A model generated the notes under the pieces. The model was not told the origin of the DNA. It did no database searches and saw only the letters and a program-made list of their open reading frames with translations. A stretch of 64,000 bases of DNA from Massilia sp. PDC64. Its GTDB lineage: Bacteria > Pseudomonadota > Gammaproteobacteria > Burkholderiales > Burkholderiaceae_D. The DNA lies in NCBI RefSeq assembly GCF_900101265.1, contig NZ_FMZS01000001.1, forward strand, positions 868,001 to 932,000, read 5' to 3'. Of this stretch, positions 47,388 to 56,344 are shown one piece after another. Numbering within the stretch: position 1 is the stretch's first letter; every line of letters begins with the position of its first letter. The translations under genes and the position numbers were made by a program.

Positions 47388-48029
47388 ATGATCTCGGACA
47401 TGATGCCCAATTCAAATGACGACCTCCAACAGGTGCGCGCACGCATCGCCGCGACGGCCGCCCGTATGATCGCCCAGGACGGGGCGGATTACTCCACGGC
47501 CAAGACGAAGGCGGCACGCCAGGTGCTCGGCGTCGACCGCCCTTCTCCGAATTATCTGCCTGACAATTTGCAAGTCGAAGACGAGGTGCGCCGCTACCAG
47601 GCGCTGTTCCACGGCCCGGCCCAGGCCGCGCGATTGCAGCATATGCGCAGCGCGGCGCTGGAAGTCATGGAACAATTGTCCGAATTCCGCCCGTATATTA
47701 CCGGTGCGGTTTTGAATGGAACGGCGGGCGAACATGACGACATCCACCTGCAATTATTTGCCGACAGCGCCAAGGAAGTCGAAATCTGGCTATTGAACCG
47801 CAACGTCAATATCGAGATTTCGGAAATTCCCCATTTCAAAGGGGGACGCCACGATCCGGTGGAAACGGTAAGCTTCATGTGGCAAAAAGAAATGGTGCAC
47901 GCCGAGCTGTATGACATGGACGATTTACGTGGGGCTTTGAAACCCCGCGCCGACGGCAGCCTGCAGCGTGCAGATGCCGCCACGCTCCGCACTTTGATGA
48001 ACAACGACTCTTTCGAACAAGATGAATAA
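47388..48029 (+). CDS. conserved protein with a degenerate nucleotidyltransferase-like motif
   Basis: 213-residue protein I recognise only as a conserved Burkholderiales type. Residues 5-75 are helical and charged (AARMIAQDG, KTKAARQVLGV). Then ITGAVLNGTAGEHDDIHLQLF near residue 105 recalls the GS...DxD motif of nucleotidyltransferases, with the second acidic residue replaced by His. Three starts are possible (47388, 47400, 47403). Its 3' end overlaps the thioredoxin gene by 8 bases, so the two proteins are co-translated. Relatives are sometimes labelled as Mur ligases, which the sequence does not support. Confidence 0.65.
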   Translation: MISDMMPNSNDDLQQVRARIAATAARMIAQDGADYSTAKTKAARQVLGVDRPSPNYLPDNLQVEDEVRRYQALFHGPAQAARLQHMRSAALEVMEQLSEFRPYITGAVLNGTAGEHDDIHLQLFADSAKEVEIWLLNRNVNIEISEIPHFKGGRHDPVETVSFMWQKEMVHAELYDMDDLRGALKPRADGSLQRADAATLRTLMNNDSFEQDE

Positions 48030-48576
48030 GAAACACCTGGCCGGCTATGTAATCCTGGCCGCCGCCTTTACGGTCCTCGGCGCCATCGCCGGCGTCAAGC
48101 AGGATGCCAAGGGTCCGCTGACGACGACCTATGCGCCCACGGACGGCCGTGCGCACACCGCGGTAACGAACCTGTATGCTACGTCGCTGAACGACCTGGC
48201 CGGCAAGCCGCAACCGCTCGCCCAGTGGAAAGGTAAACCGCTACTCGTGAACTTCTGGGCATCGTGGTGCGCGCCGTGCGTGTCGGAGATGCCGGAATTG
48301 TCCGAACTGGCGGCCAAGGACGGCGGCAAGCATTTCAATGTGATCGGCATCGGCATCGATTCCCCCACGAACCTCGCCGAGTTTGCCCGCAAAATCAAGA
48401 TTTCCTACCCATTGTACGTAGGCGGCATGGGTGGCACCGACCTCGCGCGCGGCCTCGGCAACGCGAACGGCGGACTGCCATTTACGGTGCTGATCGGCGC
48501 AGATGGGCAGGTCAGGAAGACTTACCTGGGCCGTCTGAAGTTCGATCAGGTGCGCGCCGACCTGGCCAAGTTGTAG
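48022..48576 (+). CDS. TlpA-family membrane-anchored thiol-disulfide reductase
   Basis: 184-residue periplasmic thioredoxin-fold protein. An N-terminal signal anchor ([17 protein letters not shown]) precedes the domain, whose active site [15 protein letters not shown] lies near residue 78; the cis-Pro loop is [10 protein letters not shown] near residue 150. Such proteins keep cytochrome c or oxidase-assembly cysteines reduced. Its start lies inside the preceding gene, and a palindrome follows it at 48581-48598. Confidence 0.88.
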   Translation: MNKKHLAGYVILAAAFTVLGAIAGVKQDAKGPLTTTYAPTDGRAHTAVTNLYATSLNDLAGKPQPLAQWKGKPLLVNFWASWCAPCVSEMPELSELAAKDGGKHFNVIGIGIDSPTNLAEFARKIKISYPLYVGGMGGTDLARGLGNANGGLPFTVLIGADGQVRKTYLGRLKFDQVRADLAKL

Positions 48577-48580
48577 TTCC

Positions 48581-48598
48581 AGTGAACGGTCGTTCACT
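48581..48598. promoter_or_regulatory. 18-base inverted repeat between tlpA-like and aroQ
   Basis: AGTGAACG and CGTTCACT form a perfect 8-bp inverted repeat with two central bases, followed on the plus strand by TTATTTT. It could be a dimeric repressor operator of the TetR type or a short intrinsic terminator for the upstream gene. A second inverted repeat (GCCAAC / GTTGGC) lies at 48624-48642. Confidence 0.4.
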
Positions 48599-48682
48599 TA
48601 TTTTCCGACTTCTTTTTATCGCTTGCCAACACGTAACGTTGGCGGCAAAATGCCTGTCTTTCGGGCAAACAGACGGTTCAAT

Positions 48683-49120
48683 ATGGCGAAAAAGCTACTG
48701 CTGCTCAATGGCCCCAATCTGAATTTGCTGGGGACGCGTGAGCCTGCGGTGTACGGCGCGACCACGCTGGCCGACATCGAGCAGGCCGCCACCGCCCAGG
48801 CACGGGAAGCCGGGGCGGAGATCGTCTGTTTCCAAAGCAACCATGAAGGCGCGCTGATCGACCGTATCCACGCTGCCCGCCAGGAAGGCGTGGACGCGAT
48901 CGTCATCAACCCGGGCGGCTTGACCCATACCAGCGTGGCGCTGCGCGATGCGCTGGCAGGCGTGGACATTCCGTTCGTGGAAGTGCACATCTCTAATATT
49001 TACAAGCGCGAGGAATTTCGACACCACTCTTTCCTGTCGGCGATCGCGCTAGGCACGATCTGCGGGCTGGGAGCGGATGGATATCGCTTTGCCATCGACT
49101 TCGTGCTGAAACAACGTTAA
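48683..49120 (+). CDS. aroQ: 3-dehydroquinate dehydratase, type II
   Basis: 145-residue dodecameric enzyme converting 3-dehydroquinate to 3-dehydroshikimate. [21 protein letters not shown] at the N-terminus holds the catalytic lid Arg and Tyr, [10 protein letters not shown] lies near residue 50, [17 protein letters not shown] near 75 and [17 protein letters not shown] with the catalytic His near 100. The ATG at 48683 gives the standard [12 protein letters not shown] start. aroE, the next step of the pathway, is 7 kb away. Confidence 0.96.
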   Translation: MAKKLLLLNGPNLNLLGTREPAVYGATTLADIEQAATAQAREAGAEIVCFQSNHEGALIDRIHAARQEGVDAIVINPGGLTHTSVALRDALAGVDIPFVEVHISNIYKREEFRHHSFLSAIALGTICGLGADGYRFAIDFVLKQR

Positions 49121-49206
49121 TCTACGTCAACTTCACGCATTCGCGCGTAAGTACCTACCGCCGACGCGCCGTATGCTCTTAAATAAATAATTCCAAGGGG
49201 TTTCAC

Positions 49207-49671
49207 ATGGATCTAAGAAAACTCAAGACACTGATCGACCTCGTCGCCGAGTCGGATATCGCCGAACTCGAAGTGACGGAAGGCGAAAGCAAGGTCCGCA
49301 TCGTCAAGTCCTCGGCAATCCCGCAGAATCAGATGGTCATGGTGCCGCAGCAAGGCGTCCAGCAATTCTCCGCACCGGCCGTCCAGGCGCCGGCAGCCGC
49401 CCCCGCCGCAGCCCCGGCCGCGCCGGCCGAACCGACCGGCCACGTCGTCAAGTCGCCGATGGTCGGCACGTTCTACCGTTCCTCGGCACCGGGCGCTCCG
49501 GCGTTCGTCGAAGTGGGTTCGACCGTGAAGGAAGGCGACACCCTGTGCATCATCGAGGCGATGAAGCTCCTGAATGAAATCGATGCCGACATCTCCGGCA
49601 CCGTCACCAAGATCCTGGTGGAAAACGGCCAGCCCGTCGAATTCGGCCAGCCGCTGTTCGTGATCGGCTAA
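49207..49671 (+). CDS. accB: biotin carboxyl carrier protein of acetyl-CoA carboxylase
   Basis: 154-residue BCCP that carries biotin between the carboxylase and transferase halves of acetyl-CoA carboxylase. An N-terminal dimerisation segment and an Ala/Pro-rich linker (residues 57-78) lead to the biotinyl domain, with the biotin-accepting Lys in [10 protein letters not shown] near residue 120. The ribosome-binding site AAGGGG precedes the ATG at 49207. Two hairpins separate it from accC. Confidence 0.96.
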   Translation: MDLRKLKTLIDLVAESDIAELEVTEGESKVRIVKSSAIPQNQMVMVPQQGVQQFSAPAVQAPAAAPAAAPAAPAEPTGHVVKSPMVGTFYRSSAPGAPAFVEVGSTVKEGDTLCIIEAMKLLNEIDADISGTVTKILVENGQPVEFGQPLFVIG

Positions 49672-49679
49672 ACGTCTCC

Positions 49680-49719
49680 GGCGCGGTCGTCCGACCGCGC
49701 CCTCCCGGCATGCTGCCGG
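49680..49719 (+). promoter_or_regulatory. two adjacent hairpins between accB and accC
   Basis: GGCGCGGTC / GACCGCGCC (49680-49701, 4-base loop) is a perfect 9-bp stem, followed three bases later by CCGGCA / TGCCGG (49705-49719, 3-base loop). No U-tract follows, so this is unlikely to be a simple terminator; it may stabilise the accB end or set the accB:accC ratio. Confidence 0.5.
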
Positions 49720-49744
49720 CACTCAAAGAAACACCGAACTTACC

Positions 49745-51139
49745 ATGTTTGAAAAAATTCTTATCGCCAACCGTGGTGAAATCGCGTTGCGTATCCAGCG
49801 CGCCTGCCGCGAGATGGGCATCAAGACGGTCGTCGTGCACTCCGAGGCGGACAAGGACGCCAAGTACGTGAAGCTGGCCGACGAGTCCGTCTGCATCGGC
49901 CCGGCGCCGTCCGCGCAAAGCTATCTGAGCATGCCGGCGATCATCAGCGCGGCCGAAGTCACGGACGCCGAAGCGATCCACCCCGGCTACGGCTTCCTGT
50001 CGGAAAACGCCGACTTCGCCGAACGCGTCGAAAAATCGGGCTTCGTCTTCATCGGCCCCCGTCCCGAATCGATCCGCCTGATGGGCGACAAGGTCTCGGC
50101 CAAGCAGGCCATGATCCGCGCCGGCGTGCCGTGCGTGCCCGGTTCGGACGGCGCCCTGCCCGACGATCCGAAAGAGATCATCCAGACCGCGCGCCGCATC
50201 GGCTACCCGGTCATCATCAAAGCCGCCGGCGGTGGCGGTGGCCGCGGCATGCGCGTCGTGCACACGGAAGCCGCGCTGCTCTCCGCCGTCGCGATGACCA
50301 AGGCGGAAGCCGGCACCGCGTTCGGCAATCCGGAAGTCTATATGGAGAAATACCTGGAGAATCCGCGCCACGTGGAAATCCAGGTCCTCGCCGACGAACA
50401 CAAGCAGGCCGTCTGGCTGGGCGAGCGCGACTGCTCCATGCAGCGCCGCCACCAGAAGGTCATCGAGGAAGCGCCGGCACCGGGCATCCCGCGCAAGCTG
50501 ATCGAGAAGATCGGCGACCGCTGCGCCGAAGCCTGCCGCAAGATCGGCTACCGCGGCGCCGGCACGTTCGAATTCCTGTACGAGAACGGCGAGTTCTACT
50601 TCATCGAGATGAACACCCGCGTGCAGGTCGAACACCCGGTCACCGAAATGATCACCGGCATCGACATCGTGCAGGAACAGATCCGCATCGCCTGCGGCGA
50701 GCGCCTGCGCTTCCGCCAGCGCGACATCATGCTGTCGGGCCACGCGATCGAGTGCCGCATCAACGCGGAAGACCCGTTCAAGTTCACCCCGTCGCCGGGC
50801 CGCATCACGGGCTGGCACCCGCCGGGCGGCCCCGGCATCCGCGTCGATTCGCACGCGTACGCCGGCTACTACGTCCCGCCCAACTACGATTCGATGGTCG
50901 GTAAAGTGATTGCCTACGGCGCCACGCGCGAGCAGGCGATCCGCCGCATGCAGATCGCGTTGTCGGAAATGGTCGTCGAGGGTATCCTGACCAACATCCC
51001 GCTGCACCGCGAACTGATGGTCGACGCCCGTTTCATCGAGGGCGGCACCAACATCCACTACCTGGAGCAGAAGCTGGCCCACAAGCCGGACCTGCCGAAG
51101 GATGGCGCGATCGGCGCCAAAGCCGAGGTTGAACAATGA
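49745..51139 (+). CDS. accC: biotin carboxylase subunit of acetyl-CoA carboxylase
   Basis: 464-residue ATP-grasp enzyme that carboxylates biotin on AccB. It opens with [16 protein letters not shown], has the glycine-rich loop [15 protein letters not shown] near residue 160, [18 protein letters not shown] near 225, and [15 protein letters not shown] near 285 with the catalytic Glu and Arg. The last codons overlap prmA by four bases. The length is slightly above the E. coli enzyme because of a C-terminal extension of about 15 residues. Confidence 0.97.
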   Translation: MFEKILIANRGEIALRIQRACREMGIKTVVVHSEADKDAKYVKLADESVCIGPAPSAQSYLSMPAIISAAEVTDAEAIHPGYGFLSENADFAERVEKSGFVFIGPRPESIRLMGDKVSAKQAMIRAGVPCVPGSDGALPDDPKEIIQTARRIGYPVIIKAAGGGGGRGMRVVHTEAALLSAVAMTKAEAGTAFGNPEVYMEKYLENPRHVEIQVLADEHKQAVWLGERDCSMQRRHQKVIEEAPAPGIPRKLIEKIGDRCAEACRKIGYRGAGTFEFLYENGEFYFIEMNTRVQVEHPVTEMITGIDIVQEQIRIACGERLRFRQRDIMLSGHAIECRINAEDPFKFTPSPGRITGWHPPGGPGIRVDSHAYAGYYVPPNYDSMVGKVIAYGATREQAIRRMQIALSEMVVEGILTNIPLHRELMVDARFIEGGTNIHYLEQKLAHKPDLPKDGAIGAKAEVEQ

Positions 51140-52083
51140 GTTGGACCGAAGTCATCATCGAGATCGCGCGCGAGCACGCCGAGGGGCTCTCTGATGCCCT
51201 GATGGAGGCGGGCGCGCTGTCGGTCTCGGTGGAAGACGCGGACGAAGGCACGGACGCGGAAAAACCCCTGTTCGGCGAACCGGGCATGGTCCCGAAGGAA
51301 GCCGCGTGGGACCACAGCCGCGTCGTCGCGCTGACGGACGAGGATGCCGACCAGGCCGCCATCGTCGCGGAGGCGGCCGCCGCCATCGGCCTCGCCCAGG
51401 CGCCCGCGTTCGCGACGCGTCCCGTCGCGGACGCCGACTGGGTGCGCCTCACGCAATCGCAGTTCGAGCCGATCCACATCGGCAAGAACATCTGGGTCGT
51501 GCCGAGCTGGCACGAAGCGCCGGATCCCGACGCGCTGATCCTCGAAGTCGACCCGGGCCTCGCGTTCGGCACGGGCAGCCACCCGACCACGCGCCTGTGC
51601 ATGGAATGGCTGGAAGCCCACCCGGCGCCCGGCAAGTCCGTGCTGGACTACGGCTGCGGCTCGGGCATCCTCGCGATGGTCGCCAAGAAGCTCGGCGCGG
51701 CTGACGTCACCGGCGTCGACATCGACGAGCAGGCCATCGAATCCGCGAAGCTGAACGCGGAACGCAACCGCTGCGAGATCGACTTCTACGTGCCGGACGA
51801 CTTCGTCGCCTCCAGGCACGGCAACGAACGTTTCGACATCGTCGTCGCGAACATCCTGTCGAGCCCATTGAAGCTGATGGCACCGATGCTGTCCGGCCGC
51901 GTGGCCGAGGGCGGTTCGCTGATCCTGTCGGGCGTGCTGGCGCGCCAGGCCGAGGAAGTGGCCGCCGCGTACGCACCTTTCATCAAGCTGGGCGTCTGGG
52001 CCGAGCAGGACGGCTGGGTCGCTCTTCACGGGCAGCTCGGCCTGGAGACCGCACCTCCGCCGCGCGCTGCCGCCGGCGAGTGA
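51136..52083 (+). CDS. prmA: ribosomal protein L11 methyltransferase
   Basis: 315-residue SAM-dependent enzyme that trimethylates ribosomal protein L11. The N-terminal substrate-recognition domain ([21 protein letters not shown]) is followed by [20 protein letters not shown] near residue 135, the SAM loop [20 protein letters not shown] near 170 and the catalytic-site [10 protein letters not shown] near 235. Translationally coupled to accC, a common betaproteobacterial arrangement. Confidence 0.95.
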   Translation: MSWTEVIIEIAREHAEGLSDALMEAGALSVSVEDADEGTDAEKPLFGEPGMVPKEAAWDHSRVVALTDEDADQAAIVAEAAAAIGLAQAPAFATRPVADADWVRLTQSQFEPIHIGKNIWVVPSWHEAPDPDALILEVDPGLAFGTGSHPTTRLCMEWLEAHPAPGKSVLDYGCGSGILAMVAKKLGAADVTGVDIDEQAIESAKLNAERNRCEIDFYVPDDFVASRHGNERFDIVVANILSSPLKLMAPMLSGRVAEGGSLILSGVLARQAEEVAAAYAPFIKLGVWAEQDGWVALHGQLGLETAPPPRAAAGE

Positions 52084-52087
52084 CCGC

Positions 52088-53455
52088 ATGGCGCTCGCCA
52101 CCCAGTGCCCGCATTGCCACACCACGTTCCGCGTCGCCGCGGACCAGCTCAAGCTCCGCGGCGGCATCGTCCGCTGCGGGTCTTGCCAGCGCATTTTTGA
52201 CGGCAACGCCCACCTGATCGACCTGGACAAGCCGGCCGCGCCGGCGCCGTCCGCTCCCGCATCTGCGTCTGCTTCCGCGCCCGTCGAGGAAGACGCCGCA
52301 TTGCCCGTCTACACCCTCGACTTCGACCATACCTTCGATCCGCTCGGCATCATCCCGAAGCCCGTCGACGACGCCCCCGAGCCCCCGCGCGCGCATGTAT
52401 GGCGGCGCGCGCCCGAGGCCGAGACCGAGGAGGTGCCGGAATCGGCTGCCCTGGAGGCGCCGATCACGGCCGACTACGCCCCCGTGGGCCGCGTCGAACC
52501 GCAGCTGGAACCGGTCGTCGAGGCGGCGCACGATACCGCGCCCCCGGCGGACACGATCGCGGAACCGCCTCCCGCCGACCGCATCGAACCGGCTTTCGAC
52601 CTGCCCGTGACCGAGGAAATCGTCGCACAGCCGCTGCCGGACTACGAACCGGAGCCGGAACCGGAGCCGGTCGCGGCACCGCCCGAGCCCGAACCCATCC
52701 CGGAACCGGAACCGCCCGCGTCGGCCCCGGCATCCGACGCCCCGCCCTTCCTGCCCCTGCGCGCATCGGCCGCGAGCGAACCGCCCGCGCCGGCGCCGGC
52801 GATGATCCCGCCCGTGGTCAAGCCGGCGCGCAGCAAGGCCGCGCGTGCGTCCGAGGCGCGCGCACGGCGCTCCAAGCTGACGCCGACGAAGATCGAACCG
52901 CCGAAGCTGCGCCTCGCGGCGGATGGCGACGCCGACGAACCCGAGTTCGTCAAGCGCAGCCGCCGCCAGGAGCGCATGGGCCGCACGCAGCGCATGCTGA
53001 TGGCCGCGGGCGCCGTCGTGCTGCTGCTCCTGCTGCTGGCCCAGGTGGTGCTGGGCTTCCGTAACACGCTGGCGGCGCAGCACCCGGGCCTGAAACCGGC
53101 CCTCGCGGCCGCCTGCACCGTGCTGGGCTGCCAGGTGGAGCTGCCCGCGCAGGCCGAGAACCTCGTCATCGAGACGGGCGAACTGACCACGCTGGGCCCG
53201 AATACGTACGCGCTGAATACGCTGCTGCGCAACCAGGGCAGCCTCGTGCTGGCCTGGCCCAGCATCGAACTCGAGCTGACCGACGCCAACGACAAGCCGG
53301 TGCTGCGCCGCGTGCTGGCGCCCGCCGACTACCTGCCACGCGGCACGTCGCCGGCGACCGGCTTCGGGCCGCATTCGGAACAGCCGGTTGCGCTGCATTT
53401 CACGCTGGACGGCCTGCAGCCGTCCGGCTATCACACCTTCGTTTTCTATCCGTGA
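52088..53455 (+). CDS. zinc-ribbon and DUF3426 membrane protein
   Basis: 455-residue protein. The first 45 residues are an MJ0042-type zinc ribbon with two CxxC pairs (CPHCHTTFRV, CGSCQRIFDG). A long Pro/Glu/Ala-rich disordered linker with EPEPEPE-type repeats runs to about residue 300, then a membrane helix (MAAGAVVLLLLLLAQVVLGF) and a C-terminal DUF3426 domain that should lie in the periplasm. It follows prmA by four bases. The family is common beside prmA in betaproteobacteria; its function is unknown, the topology suggests a link between cytoplasmic zinc/redox state and the envelope. Confidence 0.85.
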   Translation: MALATQCPHCHTTFRVAADQLKLRGGIVRCGSCQRIFDGNAHLIDLDKPAAPAPSAPASASASAPVEEDAALPVYTLDFDHTFDPLGIIPKPVDDAPEPPRAHVWRRAPEAETEEVPESAALEAPITADYAPVGRVEPQLEPVVEAAHDTAPPADTIAEPPPADRIEPAFDLPVTEEIVAQPLPDYEPEPEPEPVAAPPEPEPIPEPEPPASAPASDAPPFLPLRASAASEPPAPAPAMIPPVVKPARSKAARASEARARRSKLTPTKIEPPKLRLAADGDADEPEFVKRSRRQERMGRTQRMLMAAGAVVLLLLLLAQVVLGFRNTLAAQHPGLKPALAAACTVLGCQVELPAQAENLVIETGELTTLGPNTYALNTLLRNQGSLVLAWPSIELELTDANDKPVLRRVLAPADYLPRGTSPATGFGPHSEQPVALHFTLDGLQPSGYHTFVFYP

Positions 53456-53463
53456 GACTTCCC

Positions 53464-54402
53464 ATGACCAAGACCTCGCTGATCTGCGGCTCGATCGCCT
53501 TCGACAAGATCATGCAATACCACGGCCGTTTCGGCGAAACCCTGCTGGCCGACCAGCTGCACCGCGTGAACGTCTCGTTCCTCGTGCCCACGCTGCGCAC
53601 GGAATACGGCGGCTGCGCCGTCAACATCGCCTACAACCTGAAGCTGCTGGGCGGCGAGCCCCTGATCATGGGCACCATCGGCCAGGACGGCGGCGAGTAC
53701 CTCGACCGCATGGAGCAGCAAGGCCTCGCCACCAACGCGATCCGCACCATCGCCCACGCGTACACGGCCCAGTGCTTCGTCACGGCCGACCTGGACGGCA
53801 ACCAGATCAACGCCTTCCACCCGGGCGCGATGCAGTTCTCGCACGAGAACAACCTGGCCGACTACCTGCCGCTGCGCGTCGCGATCGTCGCGCCGGACGG
53901 CCGCGACGGCATGATCAAGCACGCGCGCGACTGCGCGGAACGGGGCGTGCCGTTCATCTTCGACCCGGGCCAGCAGCTGCCGATGTTCAACGGCGAAGAG
54001 CTGCTGACGTTCATCGGCCAGGCCAGCTACCTCGCCTGCAACGACTACGAATTCGAGATGGTGATGGACCGCACGGGCCTGGCCCTGCAGGACATCGCGG
54101 CGCGCCTGGACGCCCTCATCGTCACCCGCGGCGAAGCCGGCTCGGACATCTACGCCGGCGGCGAGCACCACAAGATCCCGGCCGTGCCGGCCGCCAGCGT
54201 CGTCGATCCGACGGGCTGCGGCGACGCGTATCGCGCCGGCCTGCTGTACGGCATCGCCAACGACCTCGACTGGCCCACGACGGGCCGCCTGGCCAGCCTG
54301 CTGGGCTCCATCAAGATCGCCCACCAGGGCGGGCAGAACCACAGCTTCACGCAGCCAGAGATCGCAGACAGATTCGAGGCGGCCTTCGGCTACCGCTTCT
54401 GA
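53464..54402 (+). CDS. PfkB-family carbohydrate/nucleoside kinase (adenosine kinase-like)
   Basis: 312-residue ribokinase-fold kinase. Signature 1 is in RTEYGGCAVNIAYNLKLLGG near residue 48 and signature 2 in DPTGCGDAYRAGLLYG near residue 250, with the catalytic Asp present and Cys replacing the usual Ala of GAGD. The opening LICGSIAFDKIMQYHGRF is typical of a bacterial group annotated as adenosine kinase or sugar kinase; the phosphate acceptor is uncertain. Last gene of the aroQ-acc-prmA run, 8 bases after DUF3426 and closed by a strong terminator. Confidence 0.85.
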   Translation: MTKTSLICGSIAFDKIMQYHGRFGETLLADQLHRVNVSFLVPTLRTEYGGCAVNIAYNLKLLGGEPLIMGTIGQDGGEYLDRMEQQGLATNAIRTIAHAYTAQCFVTADLDGNQINAFHPGAMQFSHENNLADYLPLRVAIVAPDGRDGMIKHARDCAERGVPFIFDPGQQLPMFNGEELLTFIGQASYLACNDYEFEMVMDRTGLALQDIAARLDALIVTRGEAGSDIYAGGEHHKIPAVPAASVVDPTGCGDAYRAGLLYGIANDLDWPTTGRLASLLGSIKIAHQGGQNHSFTQPEIADRFEAAFGYRF

Positions 54403-54416
54403 CGTTCGAGGCAAAG

Positions 54417-54456
54417 AAAAAGCGCGCCGTCCTCGCGGACCGGCGCGCTTTTTTTT
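54417..54456. terminator. bidirectional Rho-independent terminator
   Basis: AAAAAGCGCGCCG pairs perfectly with CGGCGCGCTTTTT around an 11-base loop, with an A-run on the left and a T-run on the right, so it should stop transcription from the PfkB gene and from the convergent yggT. Confidence 0.9.
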
Positions 54457-54471
54457 CGACAGCGGGCAGCG

Positions 54472-54999
54472 TCAGATGTAGAACACCTGGCGCAGCAGAT
54501 ACTGCGCGATCTGGATCAGGATGAACGCCACGAGCACCGACAGATCGAGGCCGCCGACGGGCGGGATCACGCGGCGCAGCGGCCGCAGCAGCGGGTCGTT
54601 GAGCGCGTGGACGAACGGCGCCAGCGGCGCATGCGGATTGACCCAGCTGAAGATCACCTCGATGATCAACAGGCCCATGAAACCGTACAGGATCCAGTCG
54701 AGCAGGCGGACGATGGCGATCAAGACGACGGCCTGGCCGCTCGTCCCTACCAGCAGCAGGATCGACGATGCCGCCAGCACGACGAGGAACGCGCCCAGCA
54801 GGCTGGCCCAGTCGTAACCGCCCATGCCCGGCACGACGCGGCGCAGCGGGCGCACGAGCCAGTCGGACAACGTGAACGTAAATTGCGCGACGGACGCCGG
54901 CGGACGCACGCGGGTCACCTGCATCCAGAAACGCAGCAGCAAGACTCCACCCAGCACACCGGCCGCGGTATCGACGATCAACTTAAGAATGGGCAGCAC
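54472..54999 (-). CDS. yggT: YggT family membrane protein
   Basis: 175-residue inner-membrane protein with two tandem YGGT repeats: the first around RPLRRVVPGMGGYDWASL, the second around DPLLRPLRRVIPPVGGLDLS, each with a membrane helix pair. The family is linked to osmotic tolerance and cell-shape or division functions but is biochemically undefined. The start is a GTG at 54999 with AAGGAG six bases upstream. The T-tract of the preceding terminator ends three or four bases before this ribosome-binding site, leaving no room for a private promoter in the gap. Confidence 0.9.
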   Translation of the reverse strand: MLPILKLIVDTAAGVLGGVLLLRFWMQVTRVRPPASVAQFTFTLSDWLVRPLRRVVPGMGGYDWASLLGAFLVVLAASSILLLVGTSGQAVVLIAIVRLLDWILYGFMGLLIIEVIFSWVNPHAPLAPFVHALNDPLLRPLRRVIPPVGGLDLSVLVAFILIQIAQYLLRQVFYI

Positions 55000-55011
55000 G
55001 AGGACTCCTTA

Positions 55012-55050
55012 GAAAAAAAAACCGCTGTGTGAAAGCTCACACAGCGGTAT
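55012..55050 (-). terminator. Rho-independent terminator after the histone H1-like gene
   Basis: ACCGCTGTGTGA and TCACACAGCGGT form a perfect 12-bp stem with a 4-base loop; on the minus strand it is followed by a run of eight or nine T. It lies 26 bases after the histone-like stop codon and 12 bases before the yggT start. Confidence 0.9.
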
Positions 55051-55075
55051 TTTGCCTGAACCAGGCAGGAATGGC

Positions 55076-56344
55076 TTACGGACGGCTGCTGGTCGGGAAC
55101 GGCCATGCTGCCGGTGCGATCACCGACTTGGCGGCCGGTGCCGGGGCTGCAGCTGCGCCGCTGTCCTTACCGTCGGTCTTGGCTTCGGCTTTCGTCTCGG
55201 CCTTGGTGTCGGCCTTGGTTTCAGCTTTCGACTCGGCCTTGGCTTCCGGCTTGGCTTCGACTTTTGCTGCGGTCTTGGTTGCAGCCTTCTTGGCGGCCGG
55301 CTTCTTCGCTGCAGCAGCAGCTTCCGGCTTCGCTTCAGGCTTCGCTGCCGGCTTGGCGGCGGCCTTCTTCACTGCCGGCTTGGCCTCGCTTTTGGCGGCC
55401 GGAGCTGCGGCTTTGGTGGCTGCGGTTTTGGTGGCTGCGGTCTTGGTCGCAGCGGTCTTCTTCGCAGCCGGCTTGGCGGCGGTGGTCGACTTGGCGGCGG
55501 TCTTGGTTGCTGCCGGCTTGGCGGCGGCGGCCGGCTTGGCAGCGGTCTTGGTTGCTGCTGCTTTCTTTGCAGCCGGTTTGGCGGCAGCGGTCGACTTGGC
55601 GGCGGTCTTGGTTGCTGCTGCTTTCTTTGCAGCCGGTTTGGCGGCAGCGGTCGACTTGGCGGCGGTCTTCTTGGCAGCCGGTTTGGCGGCAGCGGTCGAC
55701 TTGGCAGCAGTCTTCTTCGCAGCCGGCTTGGCGGCGGCGGTCGACTTGGCGGCGGTCTTCTTGGCAGCCGGTTTGGCGGCGGCCTTGGTTGCGGTCGACT
55801 TGGCAGCGGTCTTCTTCGCAGCCGGTTTAGCGGCGGTGGTCGACTTGGCGGCGGTCTTCTTCGCAGCCGGCTTGGCGGCGGTGGTCGACTTGGCTGCAGT
55901 CTTCTTCGCAGCCGGTTTGGCGGCGGCCTTGGTTGCGGTCGACTTGGCTGCGGTCTTCTTCGCTGCCGGCTTGGCGGCGGTGGTCGACTTTGCTGCAGTC
56001 TTCTTGGCTGCCGGTTTGGCGGCGGTGGTCGACTTGGCGGCGGTCTTGGTTGCAGCCGACTTAGTAGCGGTCGACTTGGTTGCTGCGGTCTTGGTTGCTG
56101 CAGCTTTCTTTGCAGCCGGTTTGGCGGCGGTCTTGGTTGCTGCAGCTTTCTTTGCAGCCGGTTTAGCGGCAGCGGTCGACTTGGCCGGAGCCTTCGTCGC
56201 GGCGGCTTTTTTAGCTGCCGGCTTCGCAGCGGCTTTAGCGGCTACGGTTTTGGTTGCGGGTTTTTCTGCTGCTGCCTTTGCGGCCGGTTTGGTGGCGGCT
56301 TTTGCAGCCGGCTTTGCTGCTGGTTTTTTCGCGGCGGTTGCCAT
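55076..56344 (-). CDS. lysine/alanine-rich histone H1-like DNA-binding protein
   Basis: 422-residue low-complexity protein composed almost wholly of Lys, Ala, Pro and Thr. Residues 55-300 are a tandem array built on a 15-residue unit, KSTTAAKPAAKKTAA, with 18- and 20-residue variants (about a dozen copies). A C-terminal segment of mixed charge (KAESKAETKADTKAE) leads to a distinct end, PAAWPFPTSSRP. This is the composition of eukaryotic H1 tails and of AlgP/Hc-type bacterial proteins, which condense DNA without sequence preference. ATG 56344 has AAGGAG eight bases upstream. A LexA-type box lies 196 bases upstream. Copy number is expected to vary between strains. Confidence 0.85.
   Translation of the reverse strand: MATAAKKPAAKPAAKAATKPAAKAAAEKPATKTVAAKAAAKPAAKKAAATKAPAKSTAAAKPAAKKAAATKTAAKPAAKKAAATKTAATKSTATKSAATKTAAKSTTAAKPAAKKTAAKSTTAAKPAAKKTAAKSTATKAAAKPAAKKTAAKSTTAAKPAAKKTAAKSTTAAKPAAKKTAAKSTATKAAAKPAAKKTAAKSTAAAKPAAKKTAAKSTAAAKPAAKKTAAKSTAAAKPAAKKAAATKTAAKSTAAAKPAAKKAAATKTAAKPAAAAKPAATKTAAKSTTAAKPAAKKTAATKTAATKTAATKAAAPAAKSEAKPAVKKAAAKPAAKPEAKPEAAAAAKKPAAKKAATKTAAKVEAKPEAKAESKAETKADTKAETKAEAKTDGKDSGAAAAPAPAAKSVIAPAAWPFPTSSRP
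55410..56220. repeat. 45-bp coding tandem repeat array in the histone-like gene
   Basis: Imperfect tandem copies of a 45-bp unit (some 54 or 60 bp) encode the KPAAKK-containing repeats. Long identical stretches between copies make recombination or slippage likely and would give length variants that stay in frame because all unit lengths are multiples of three. Confidence 0.85.

Noticed and set aside
55076..56344. Regular repeats as a possible CRISPR array
   Set aside because: Units are contiguous, without unique spacers, and code for a lysine-rich protein in one frame.
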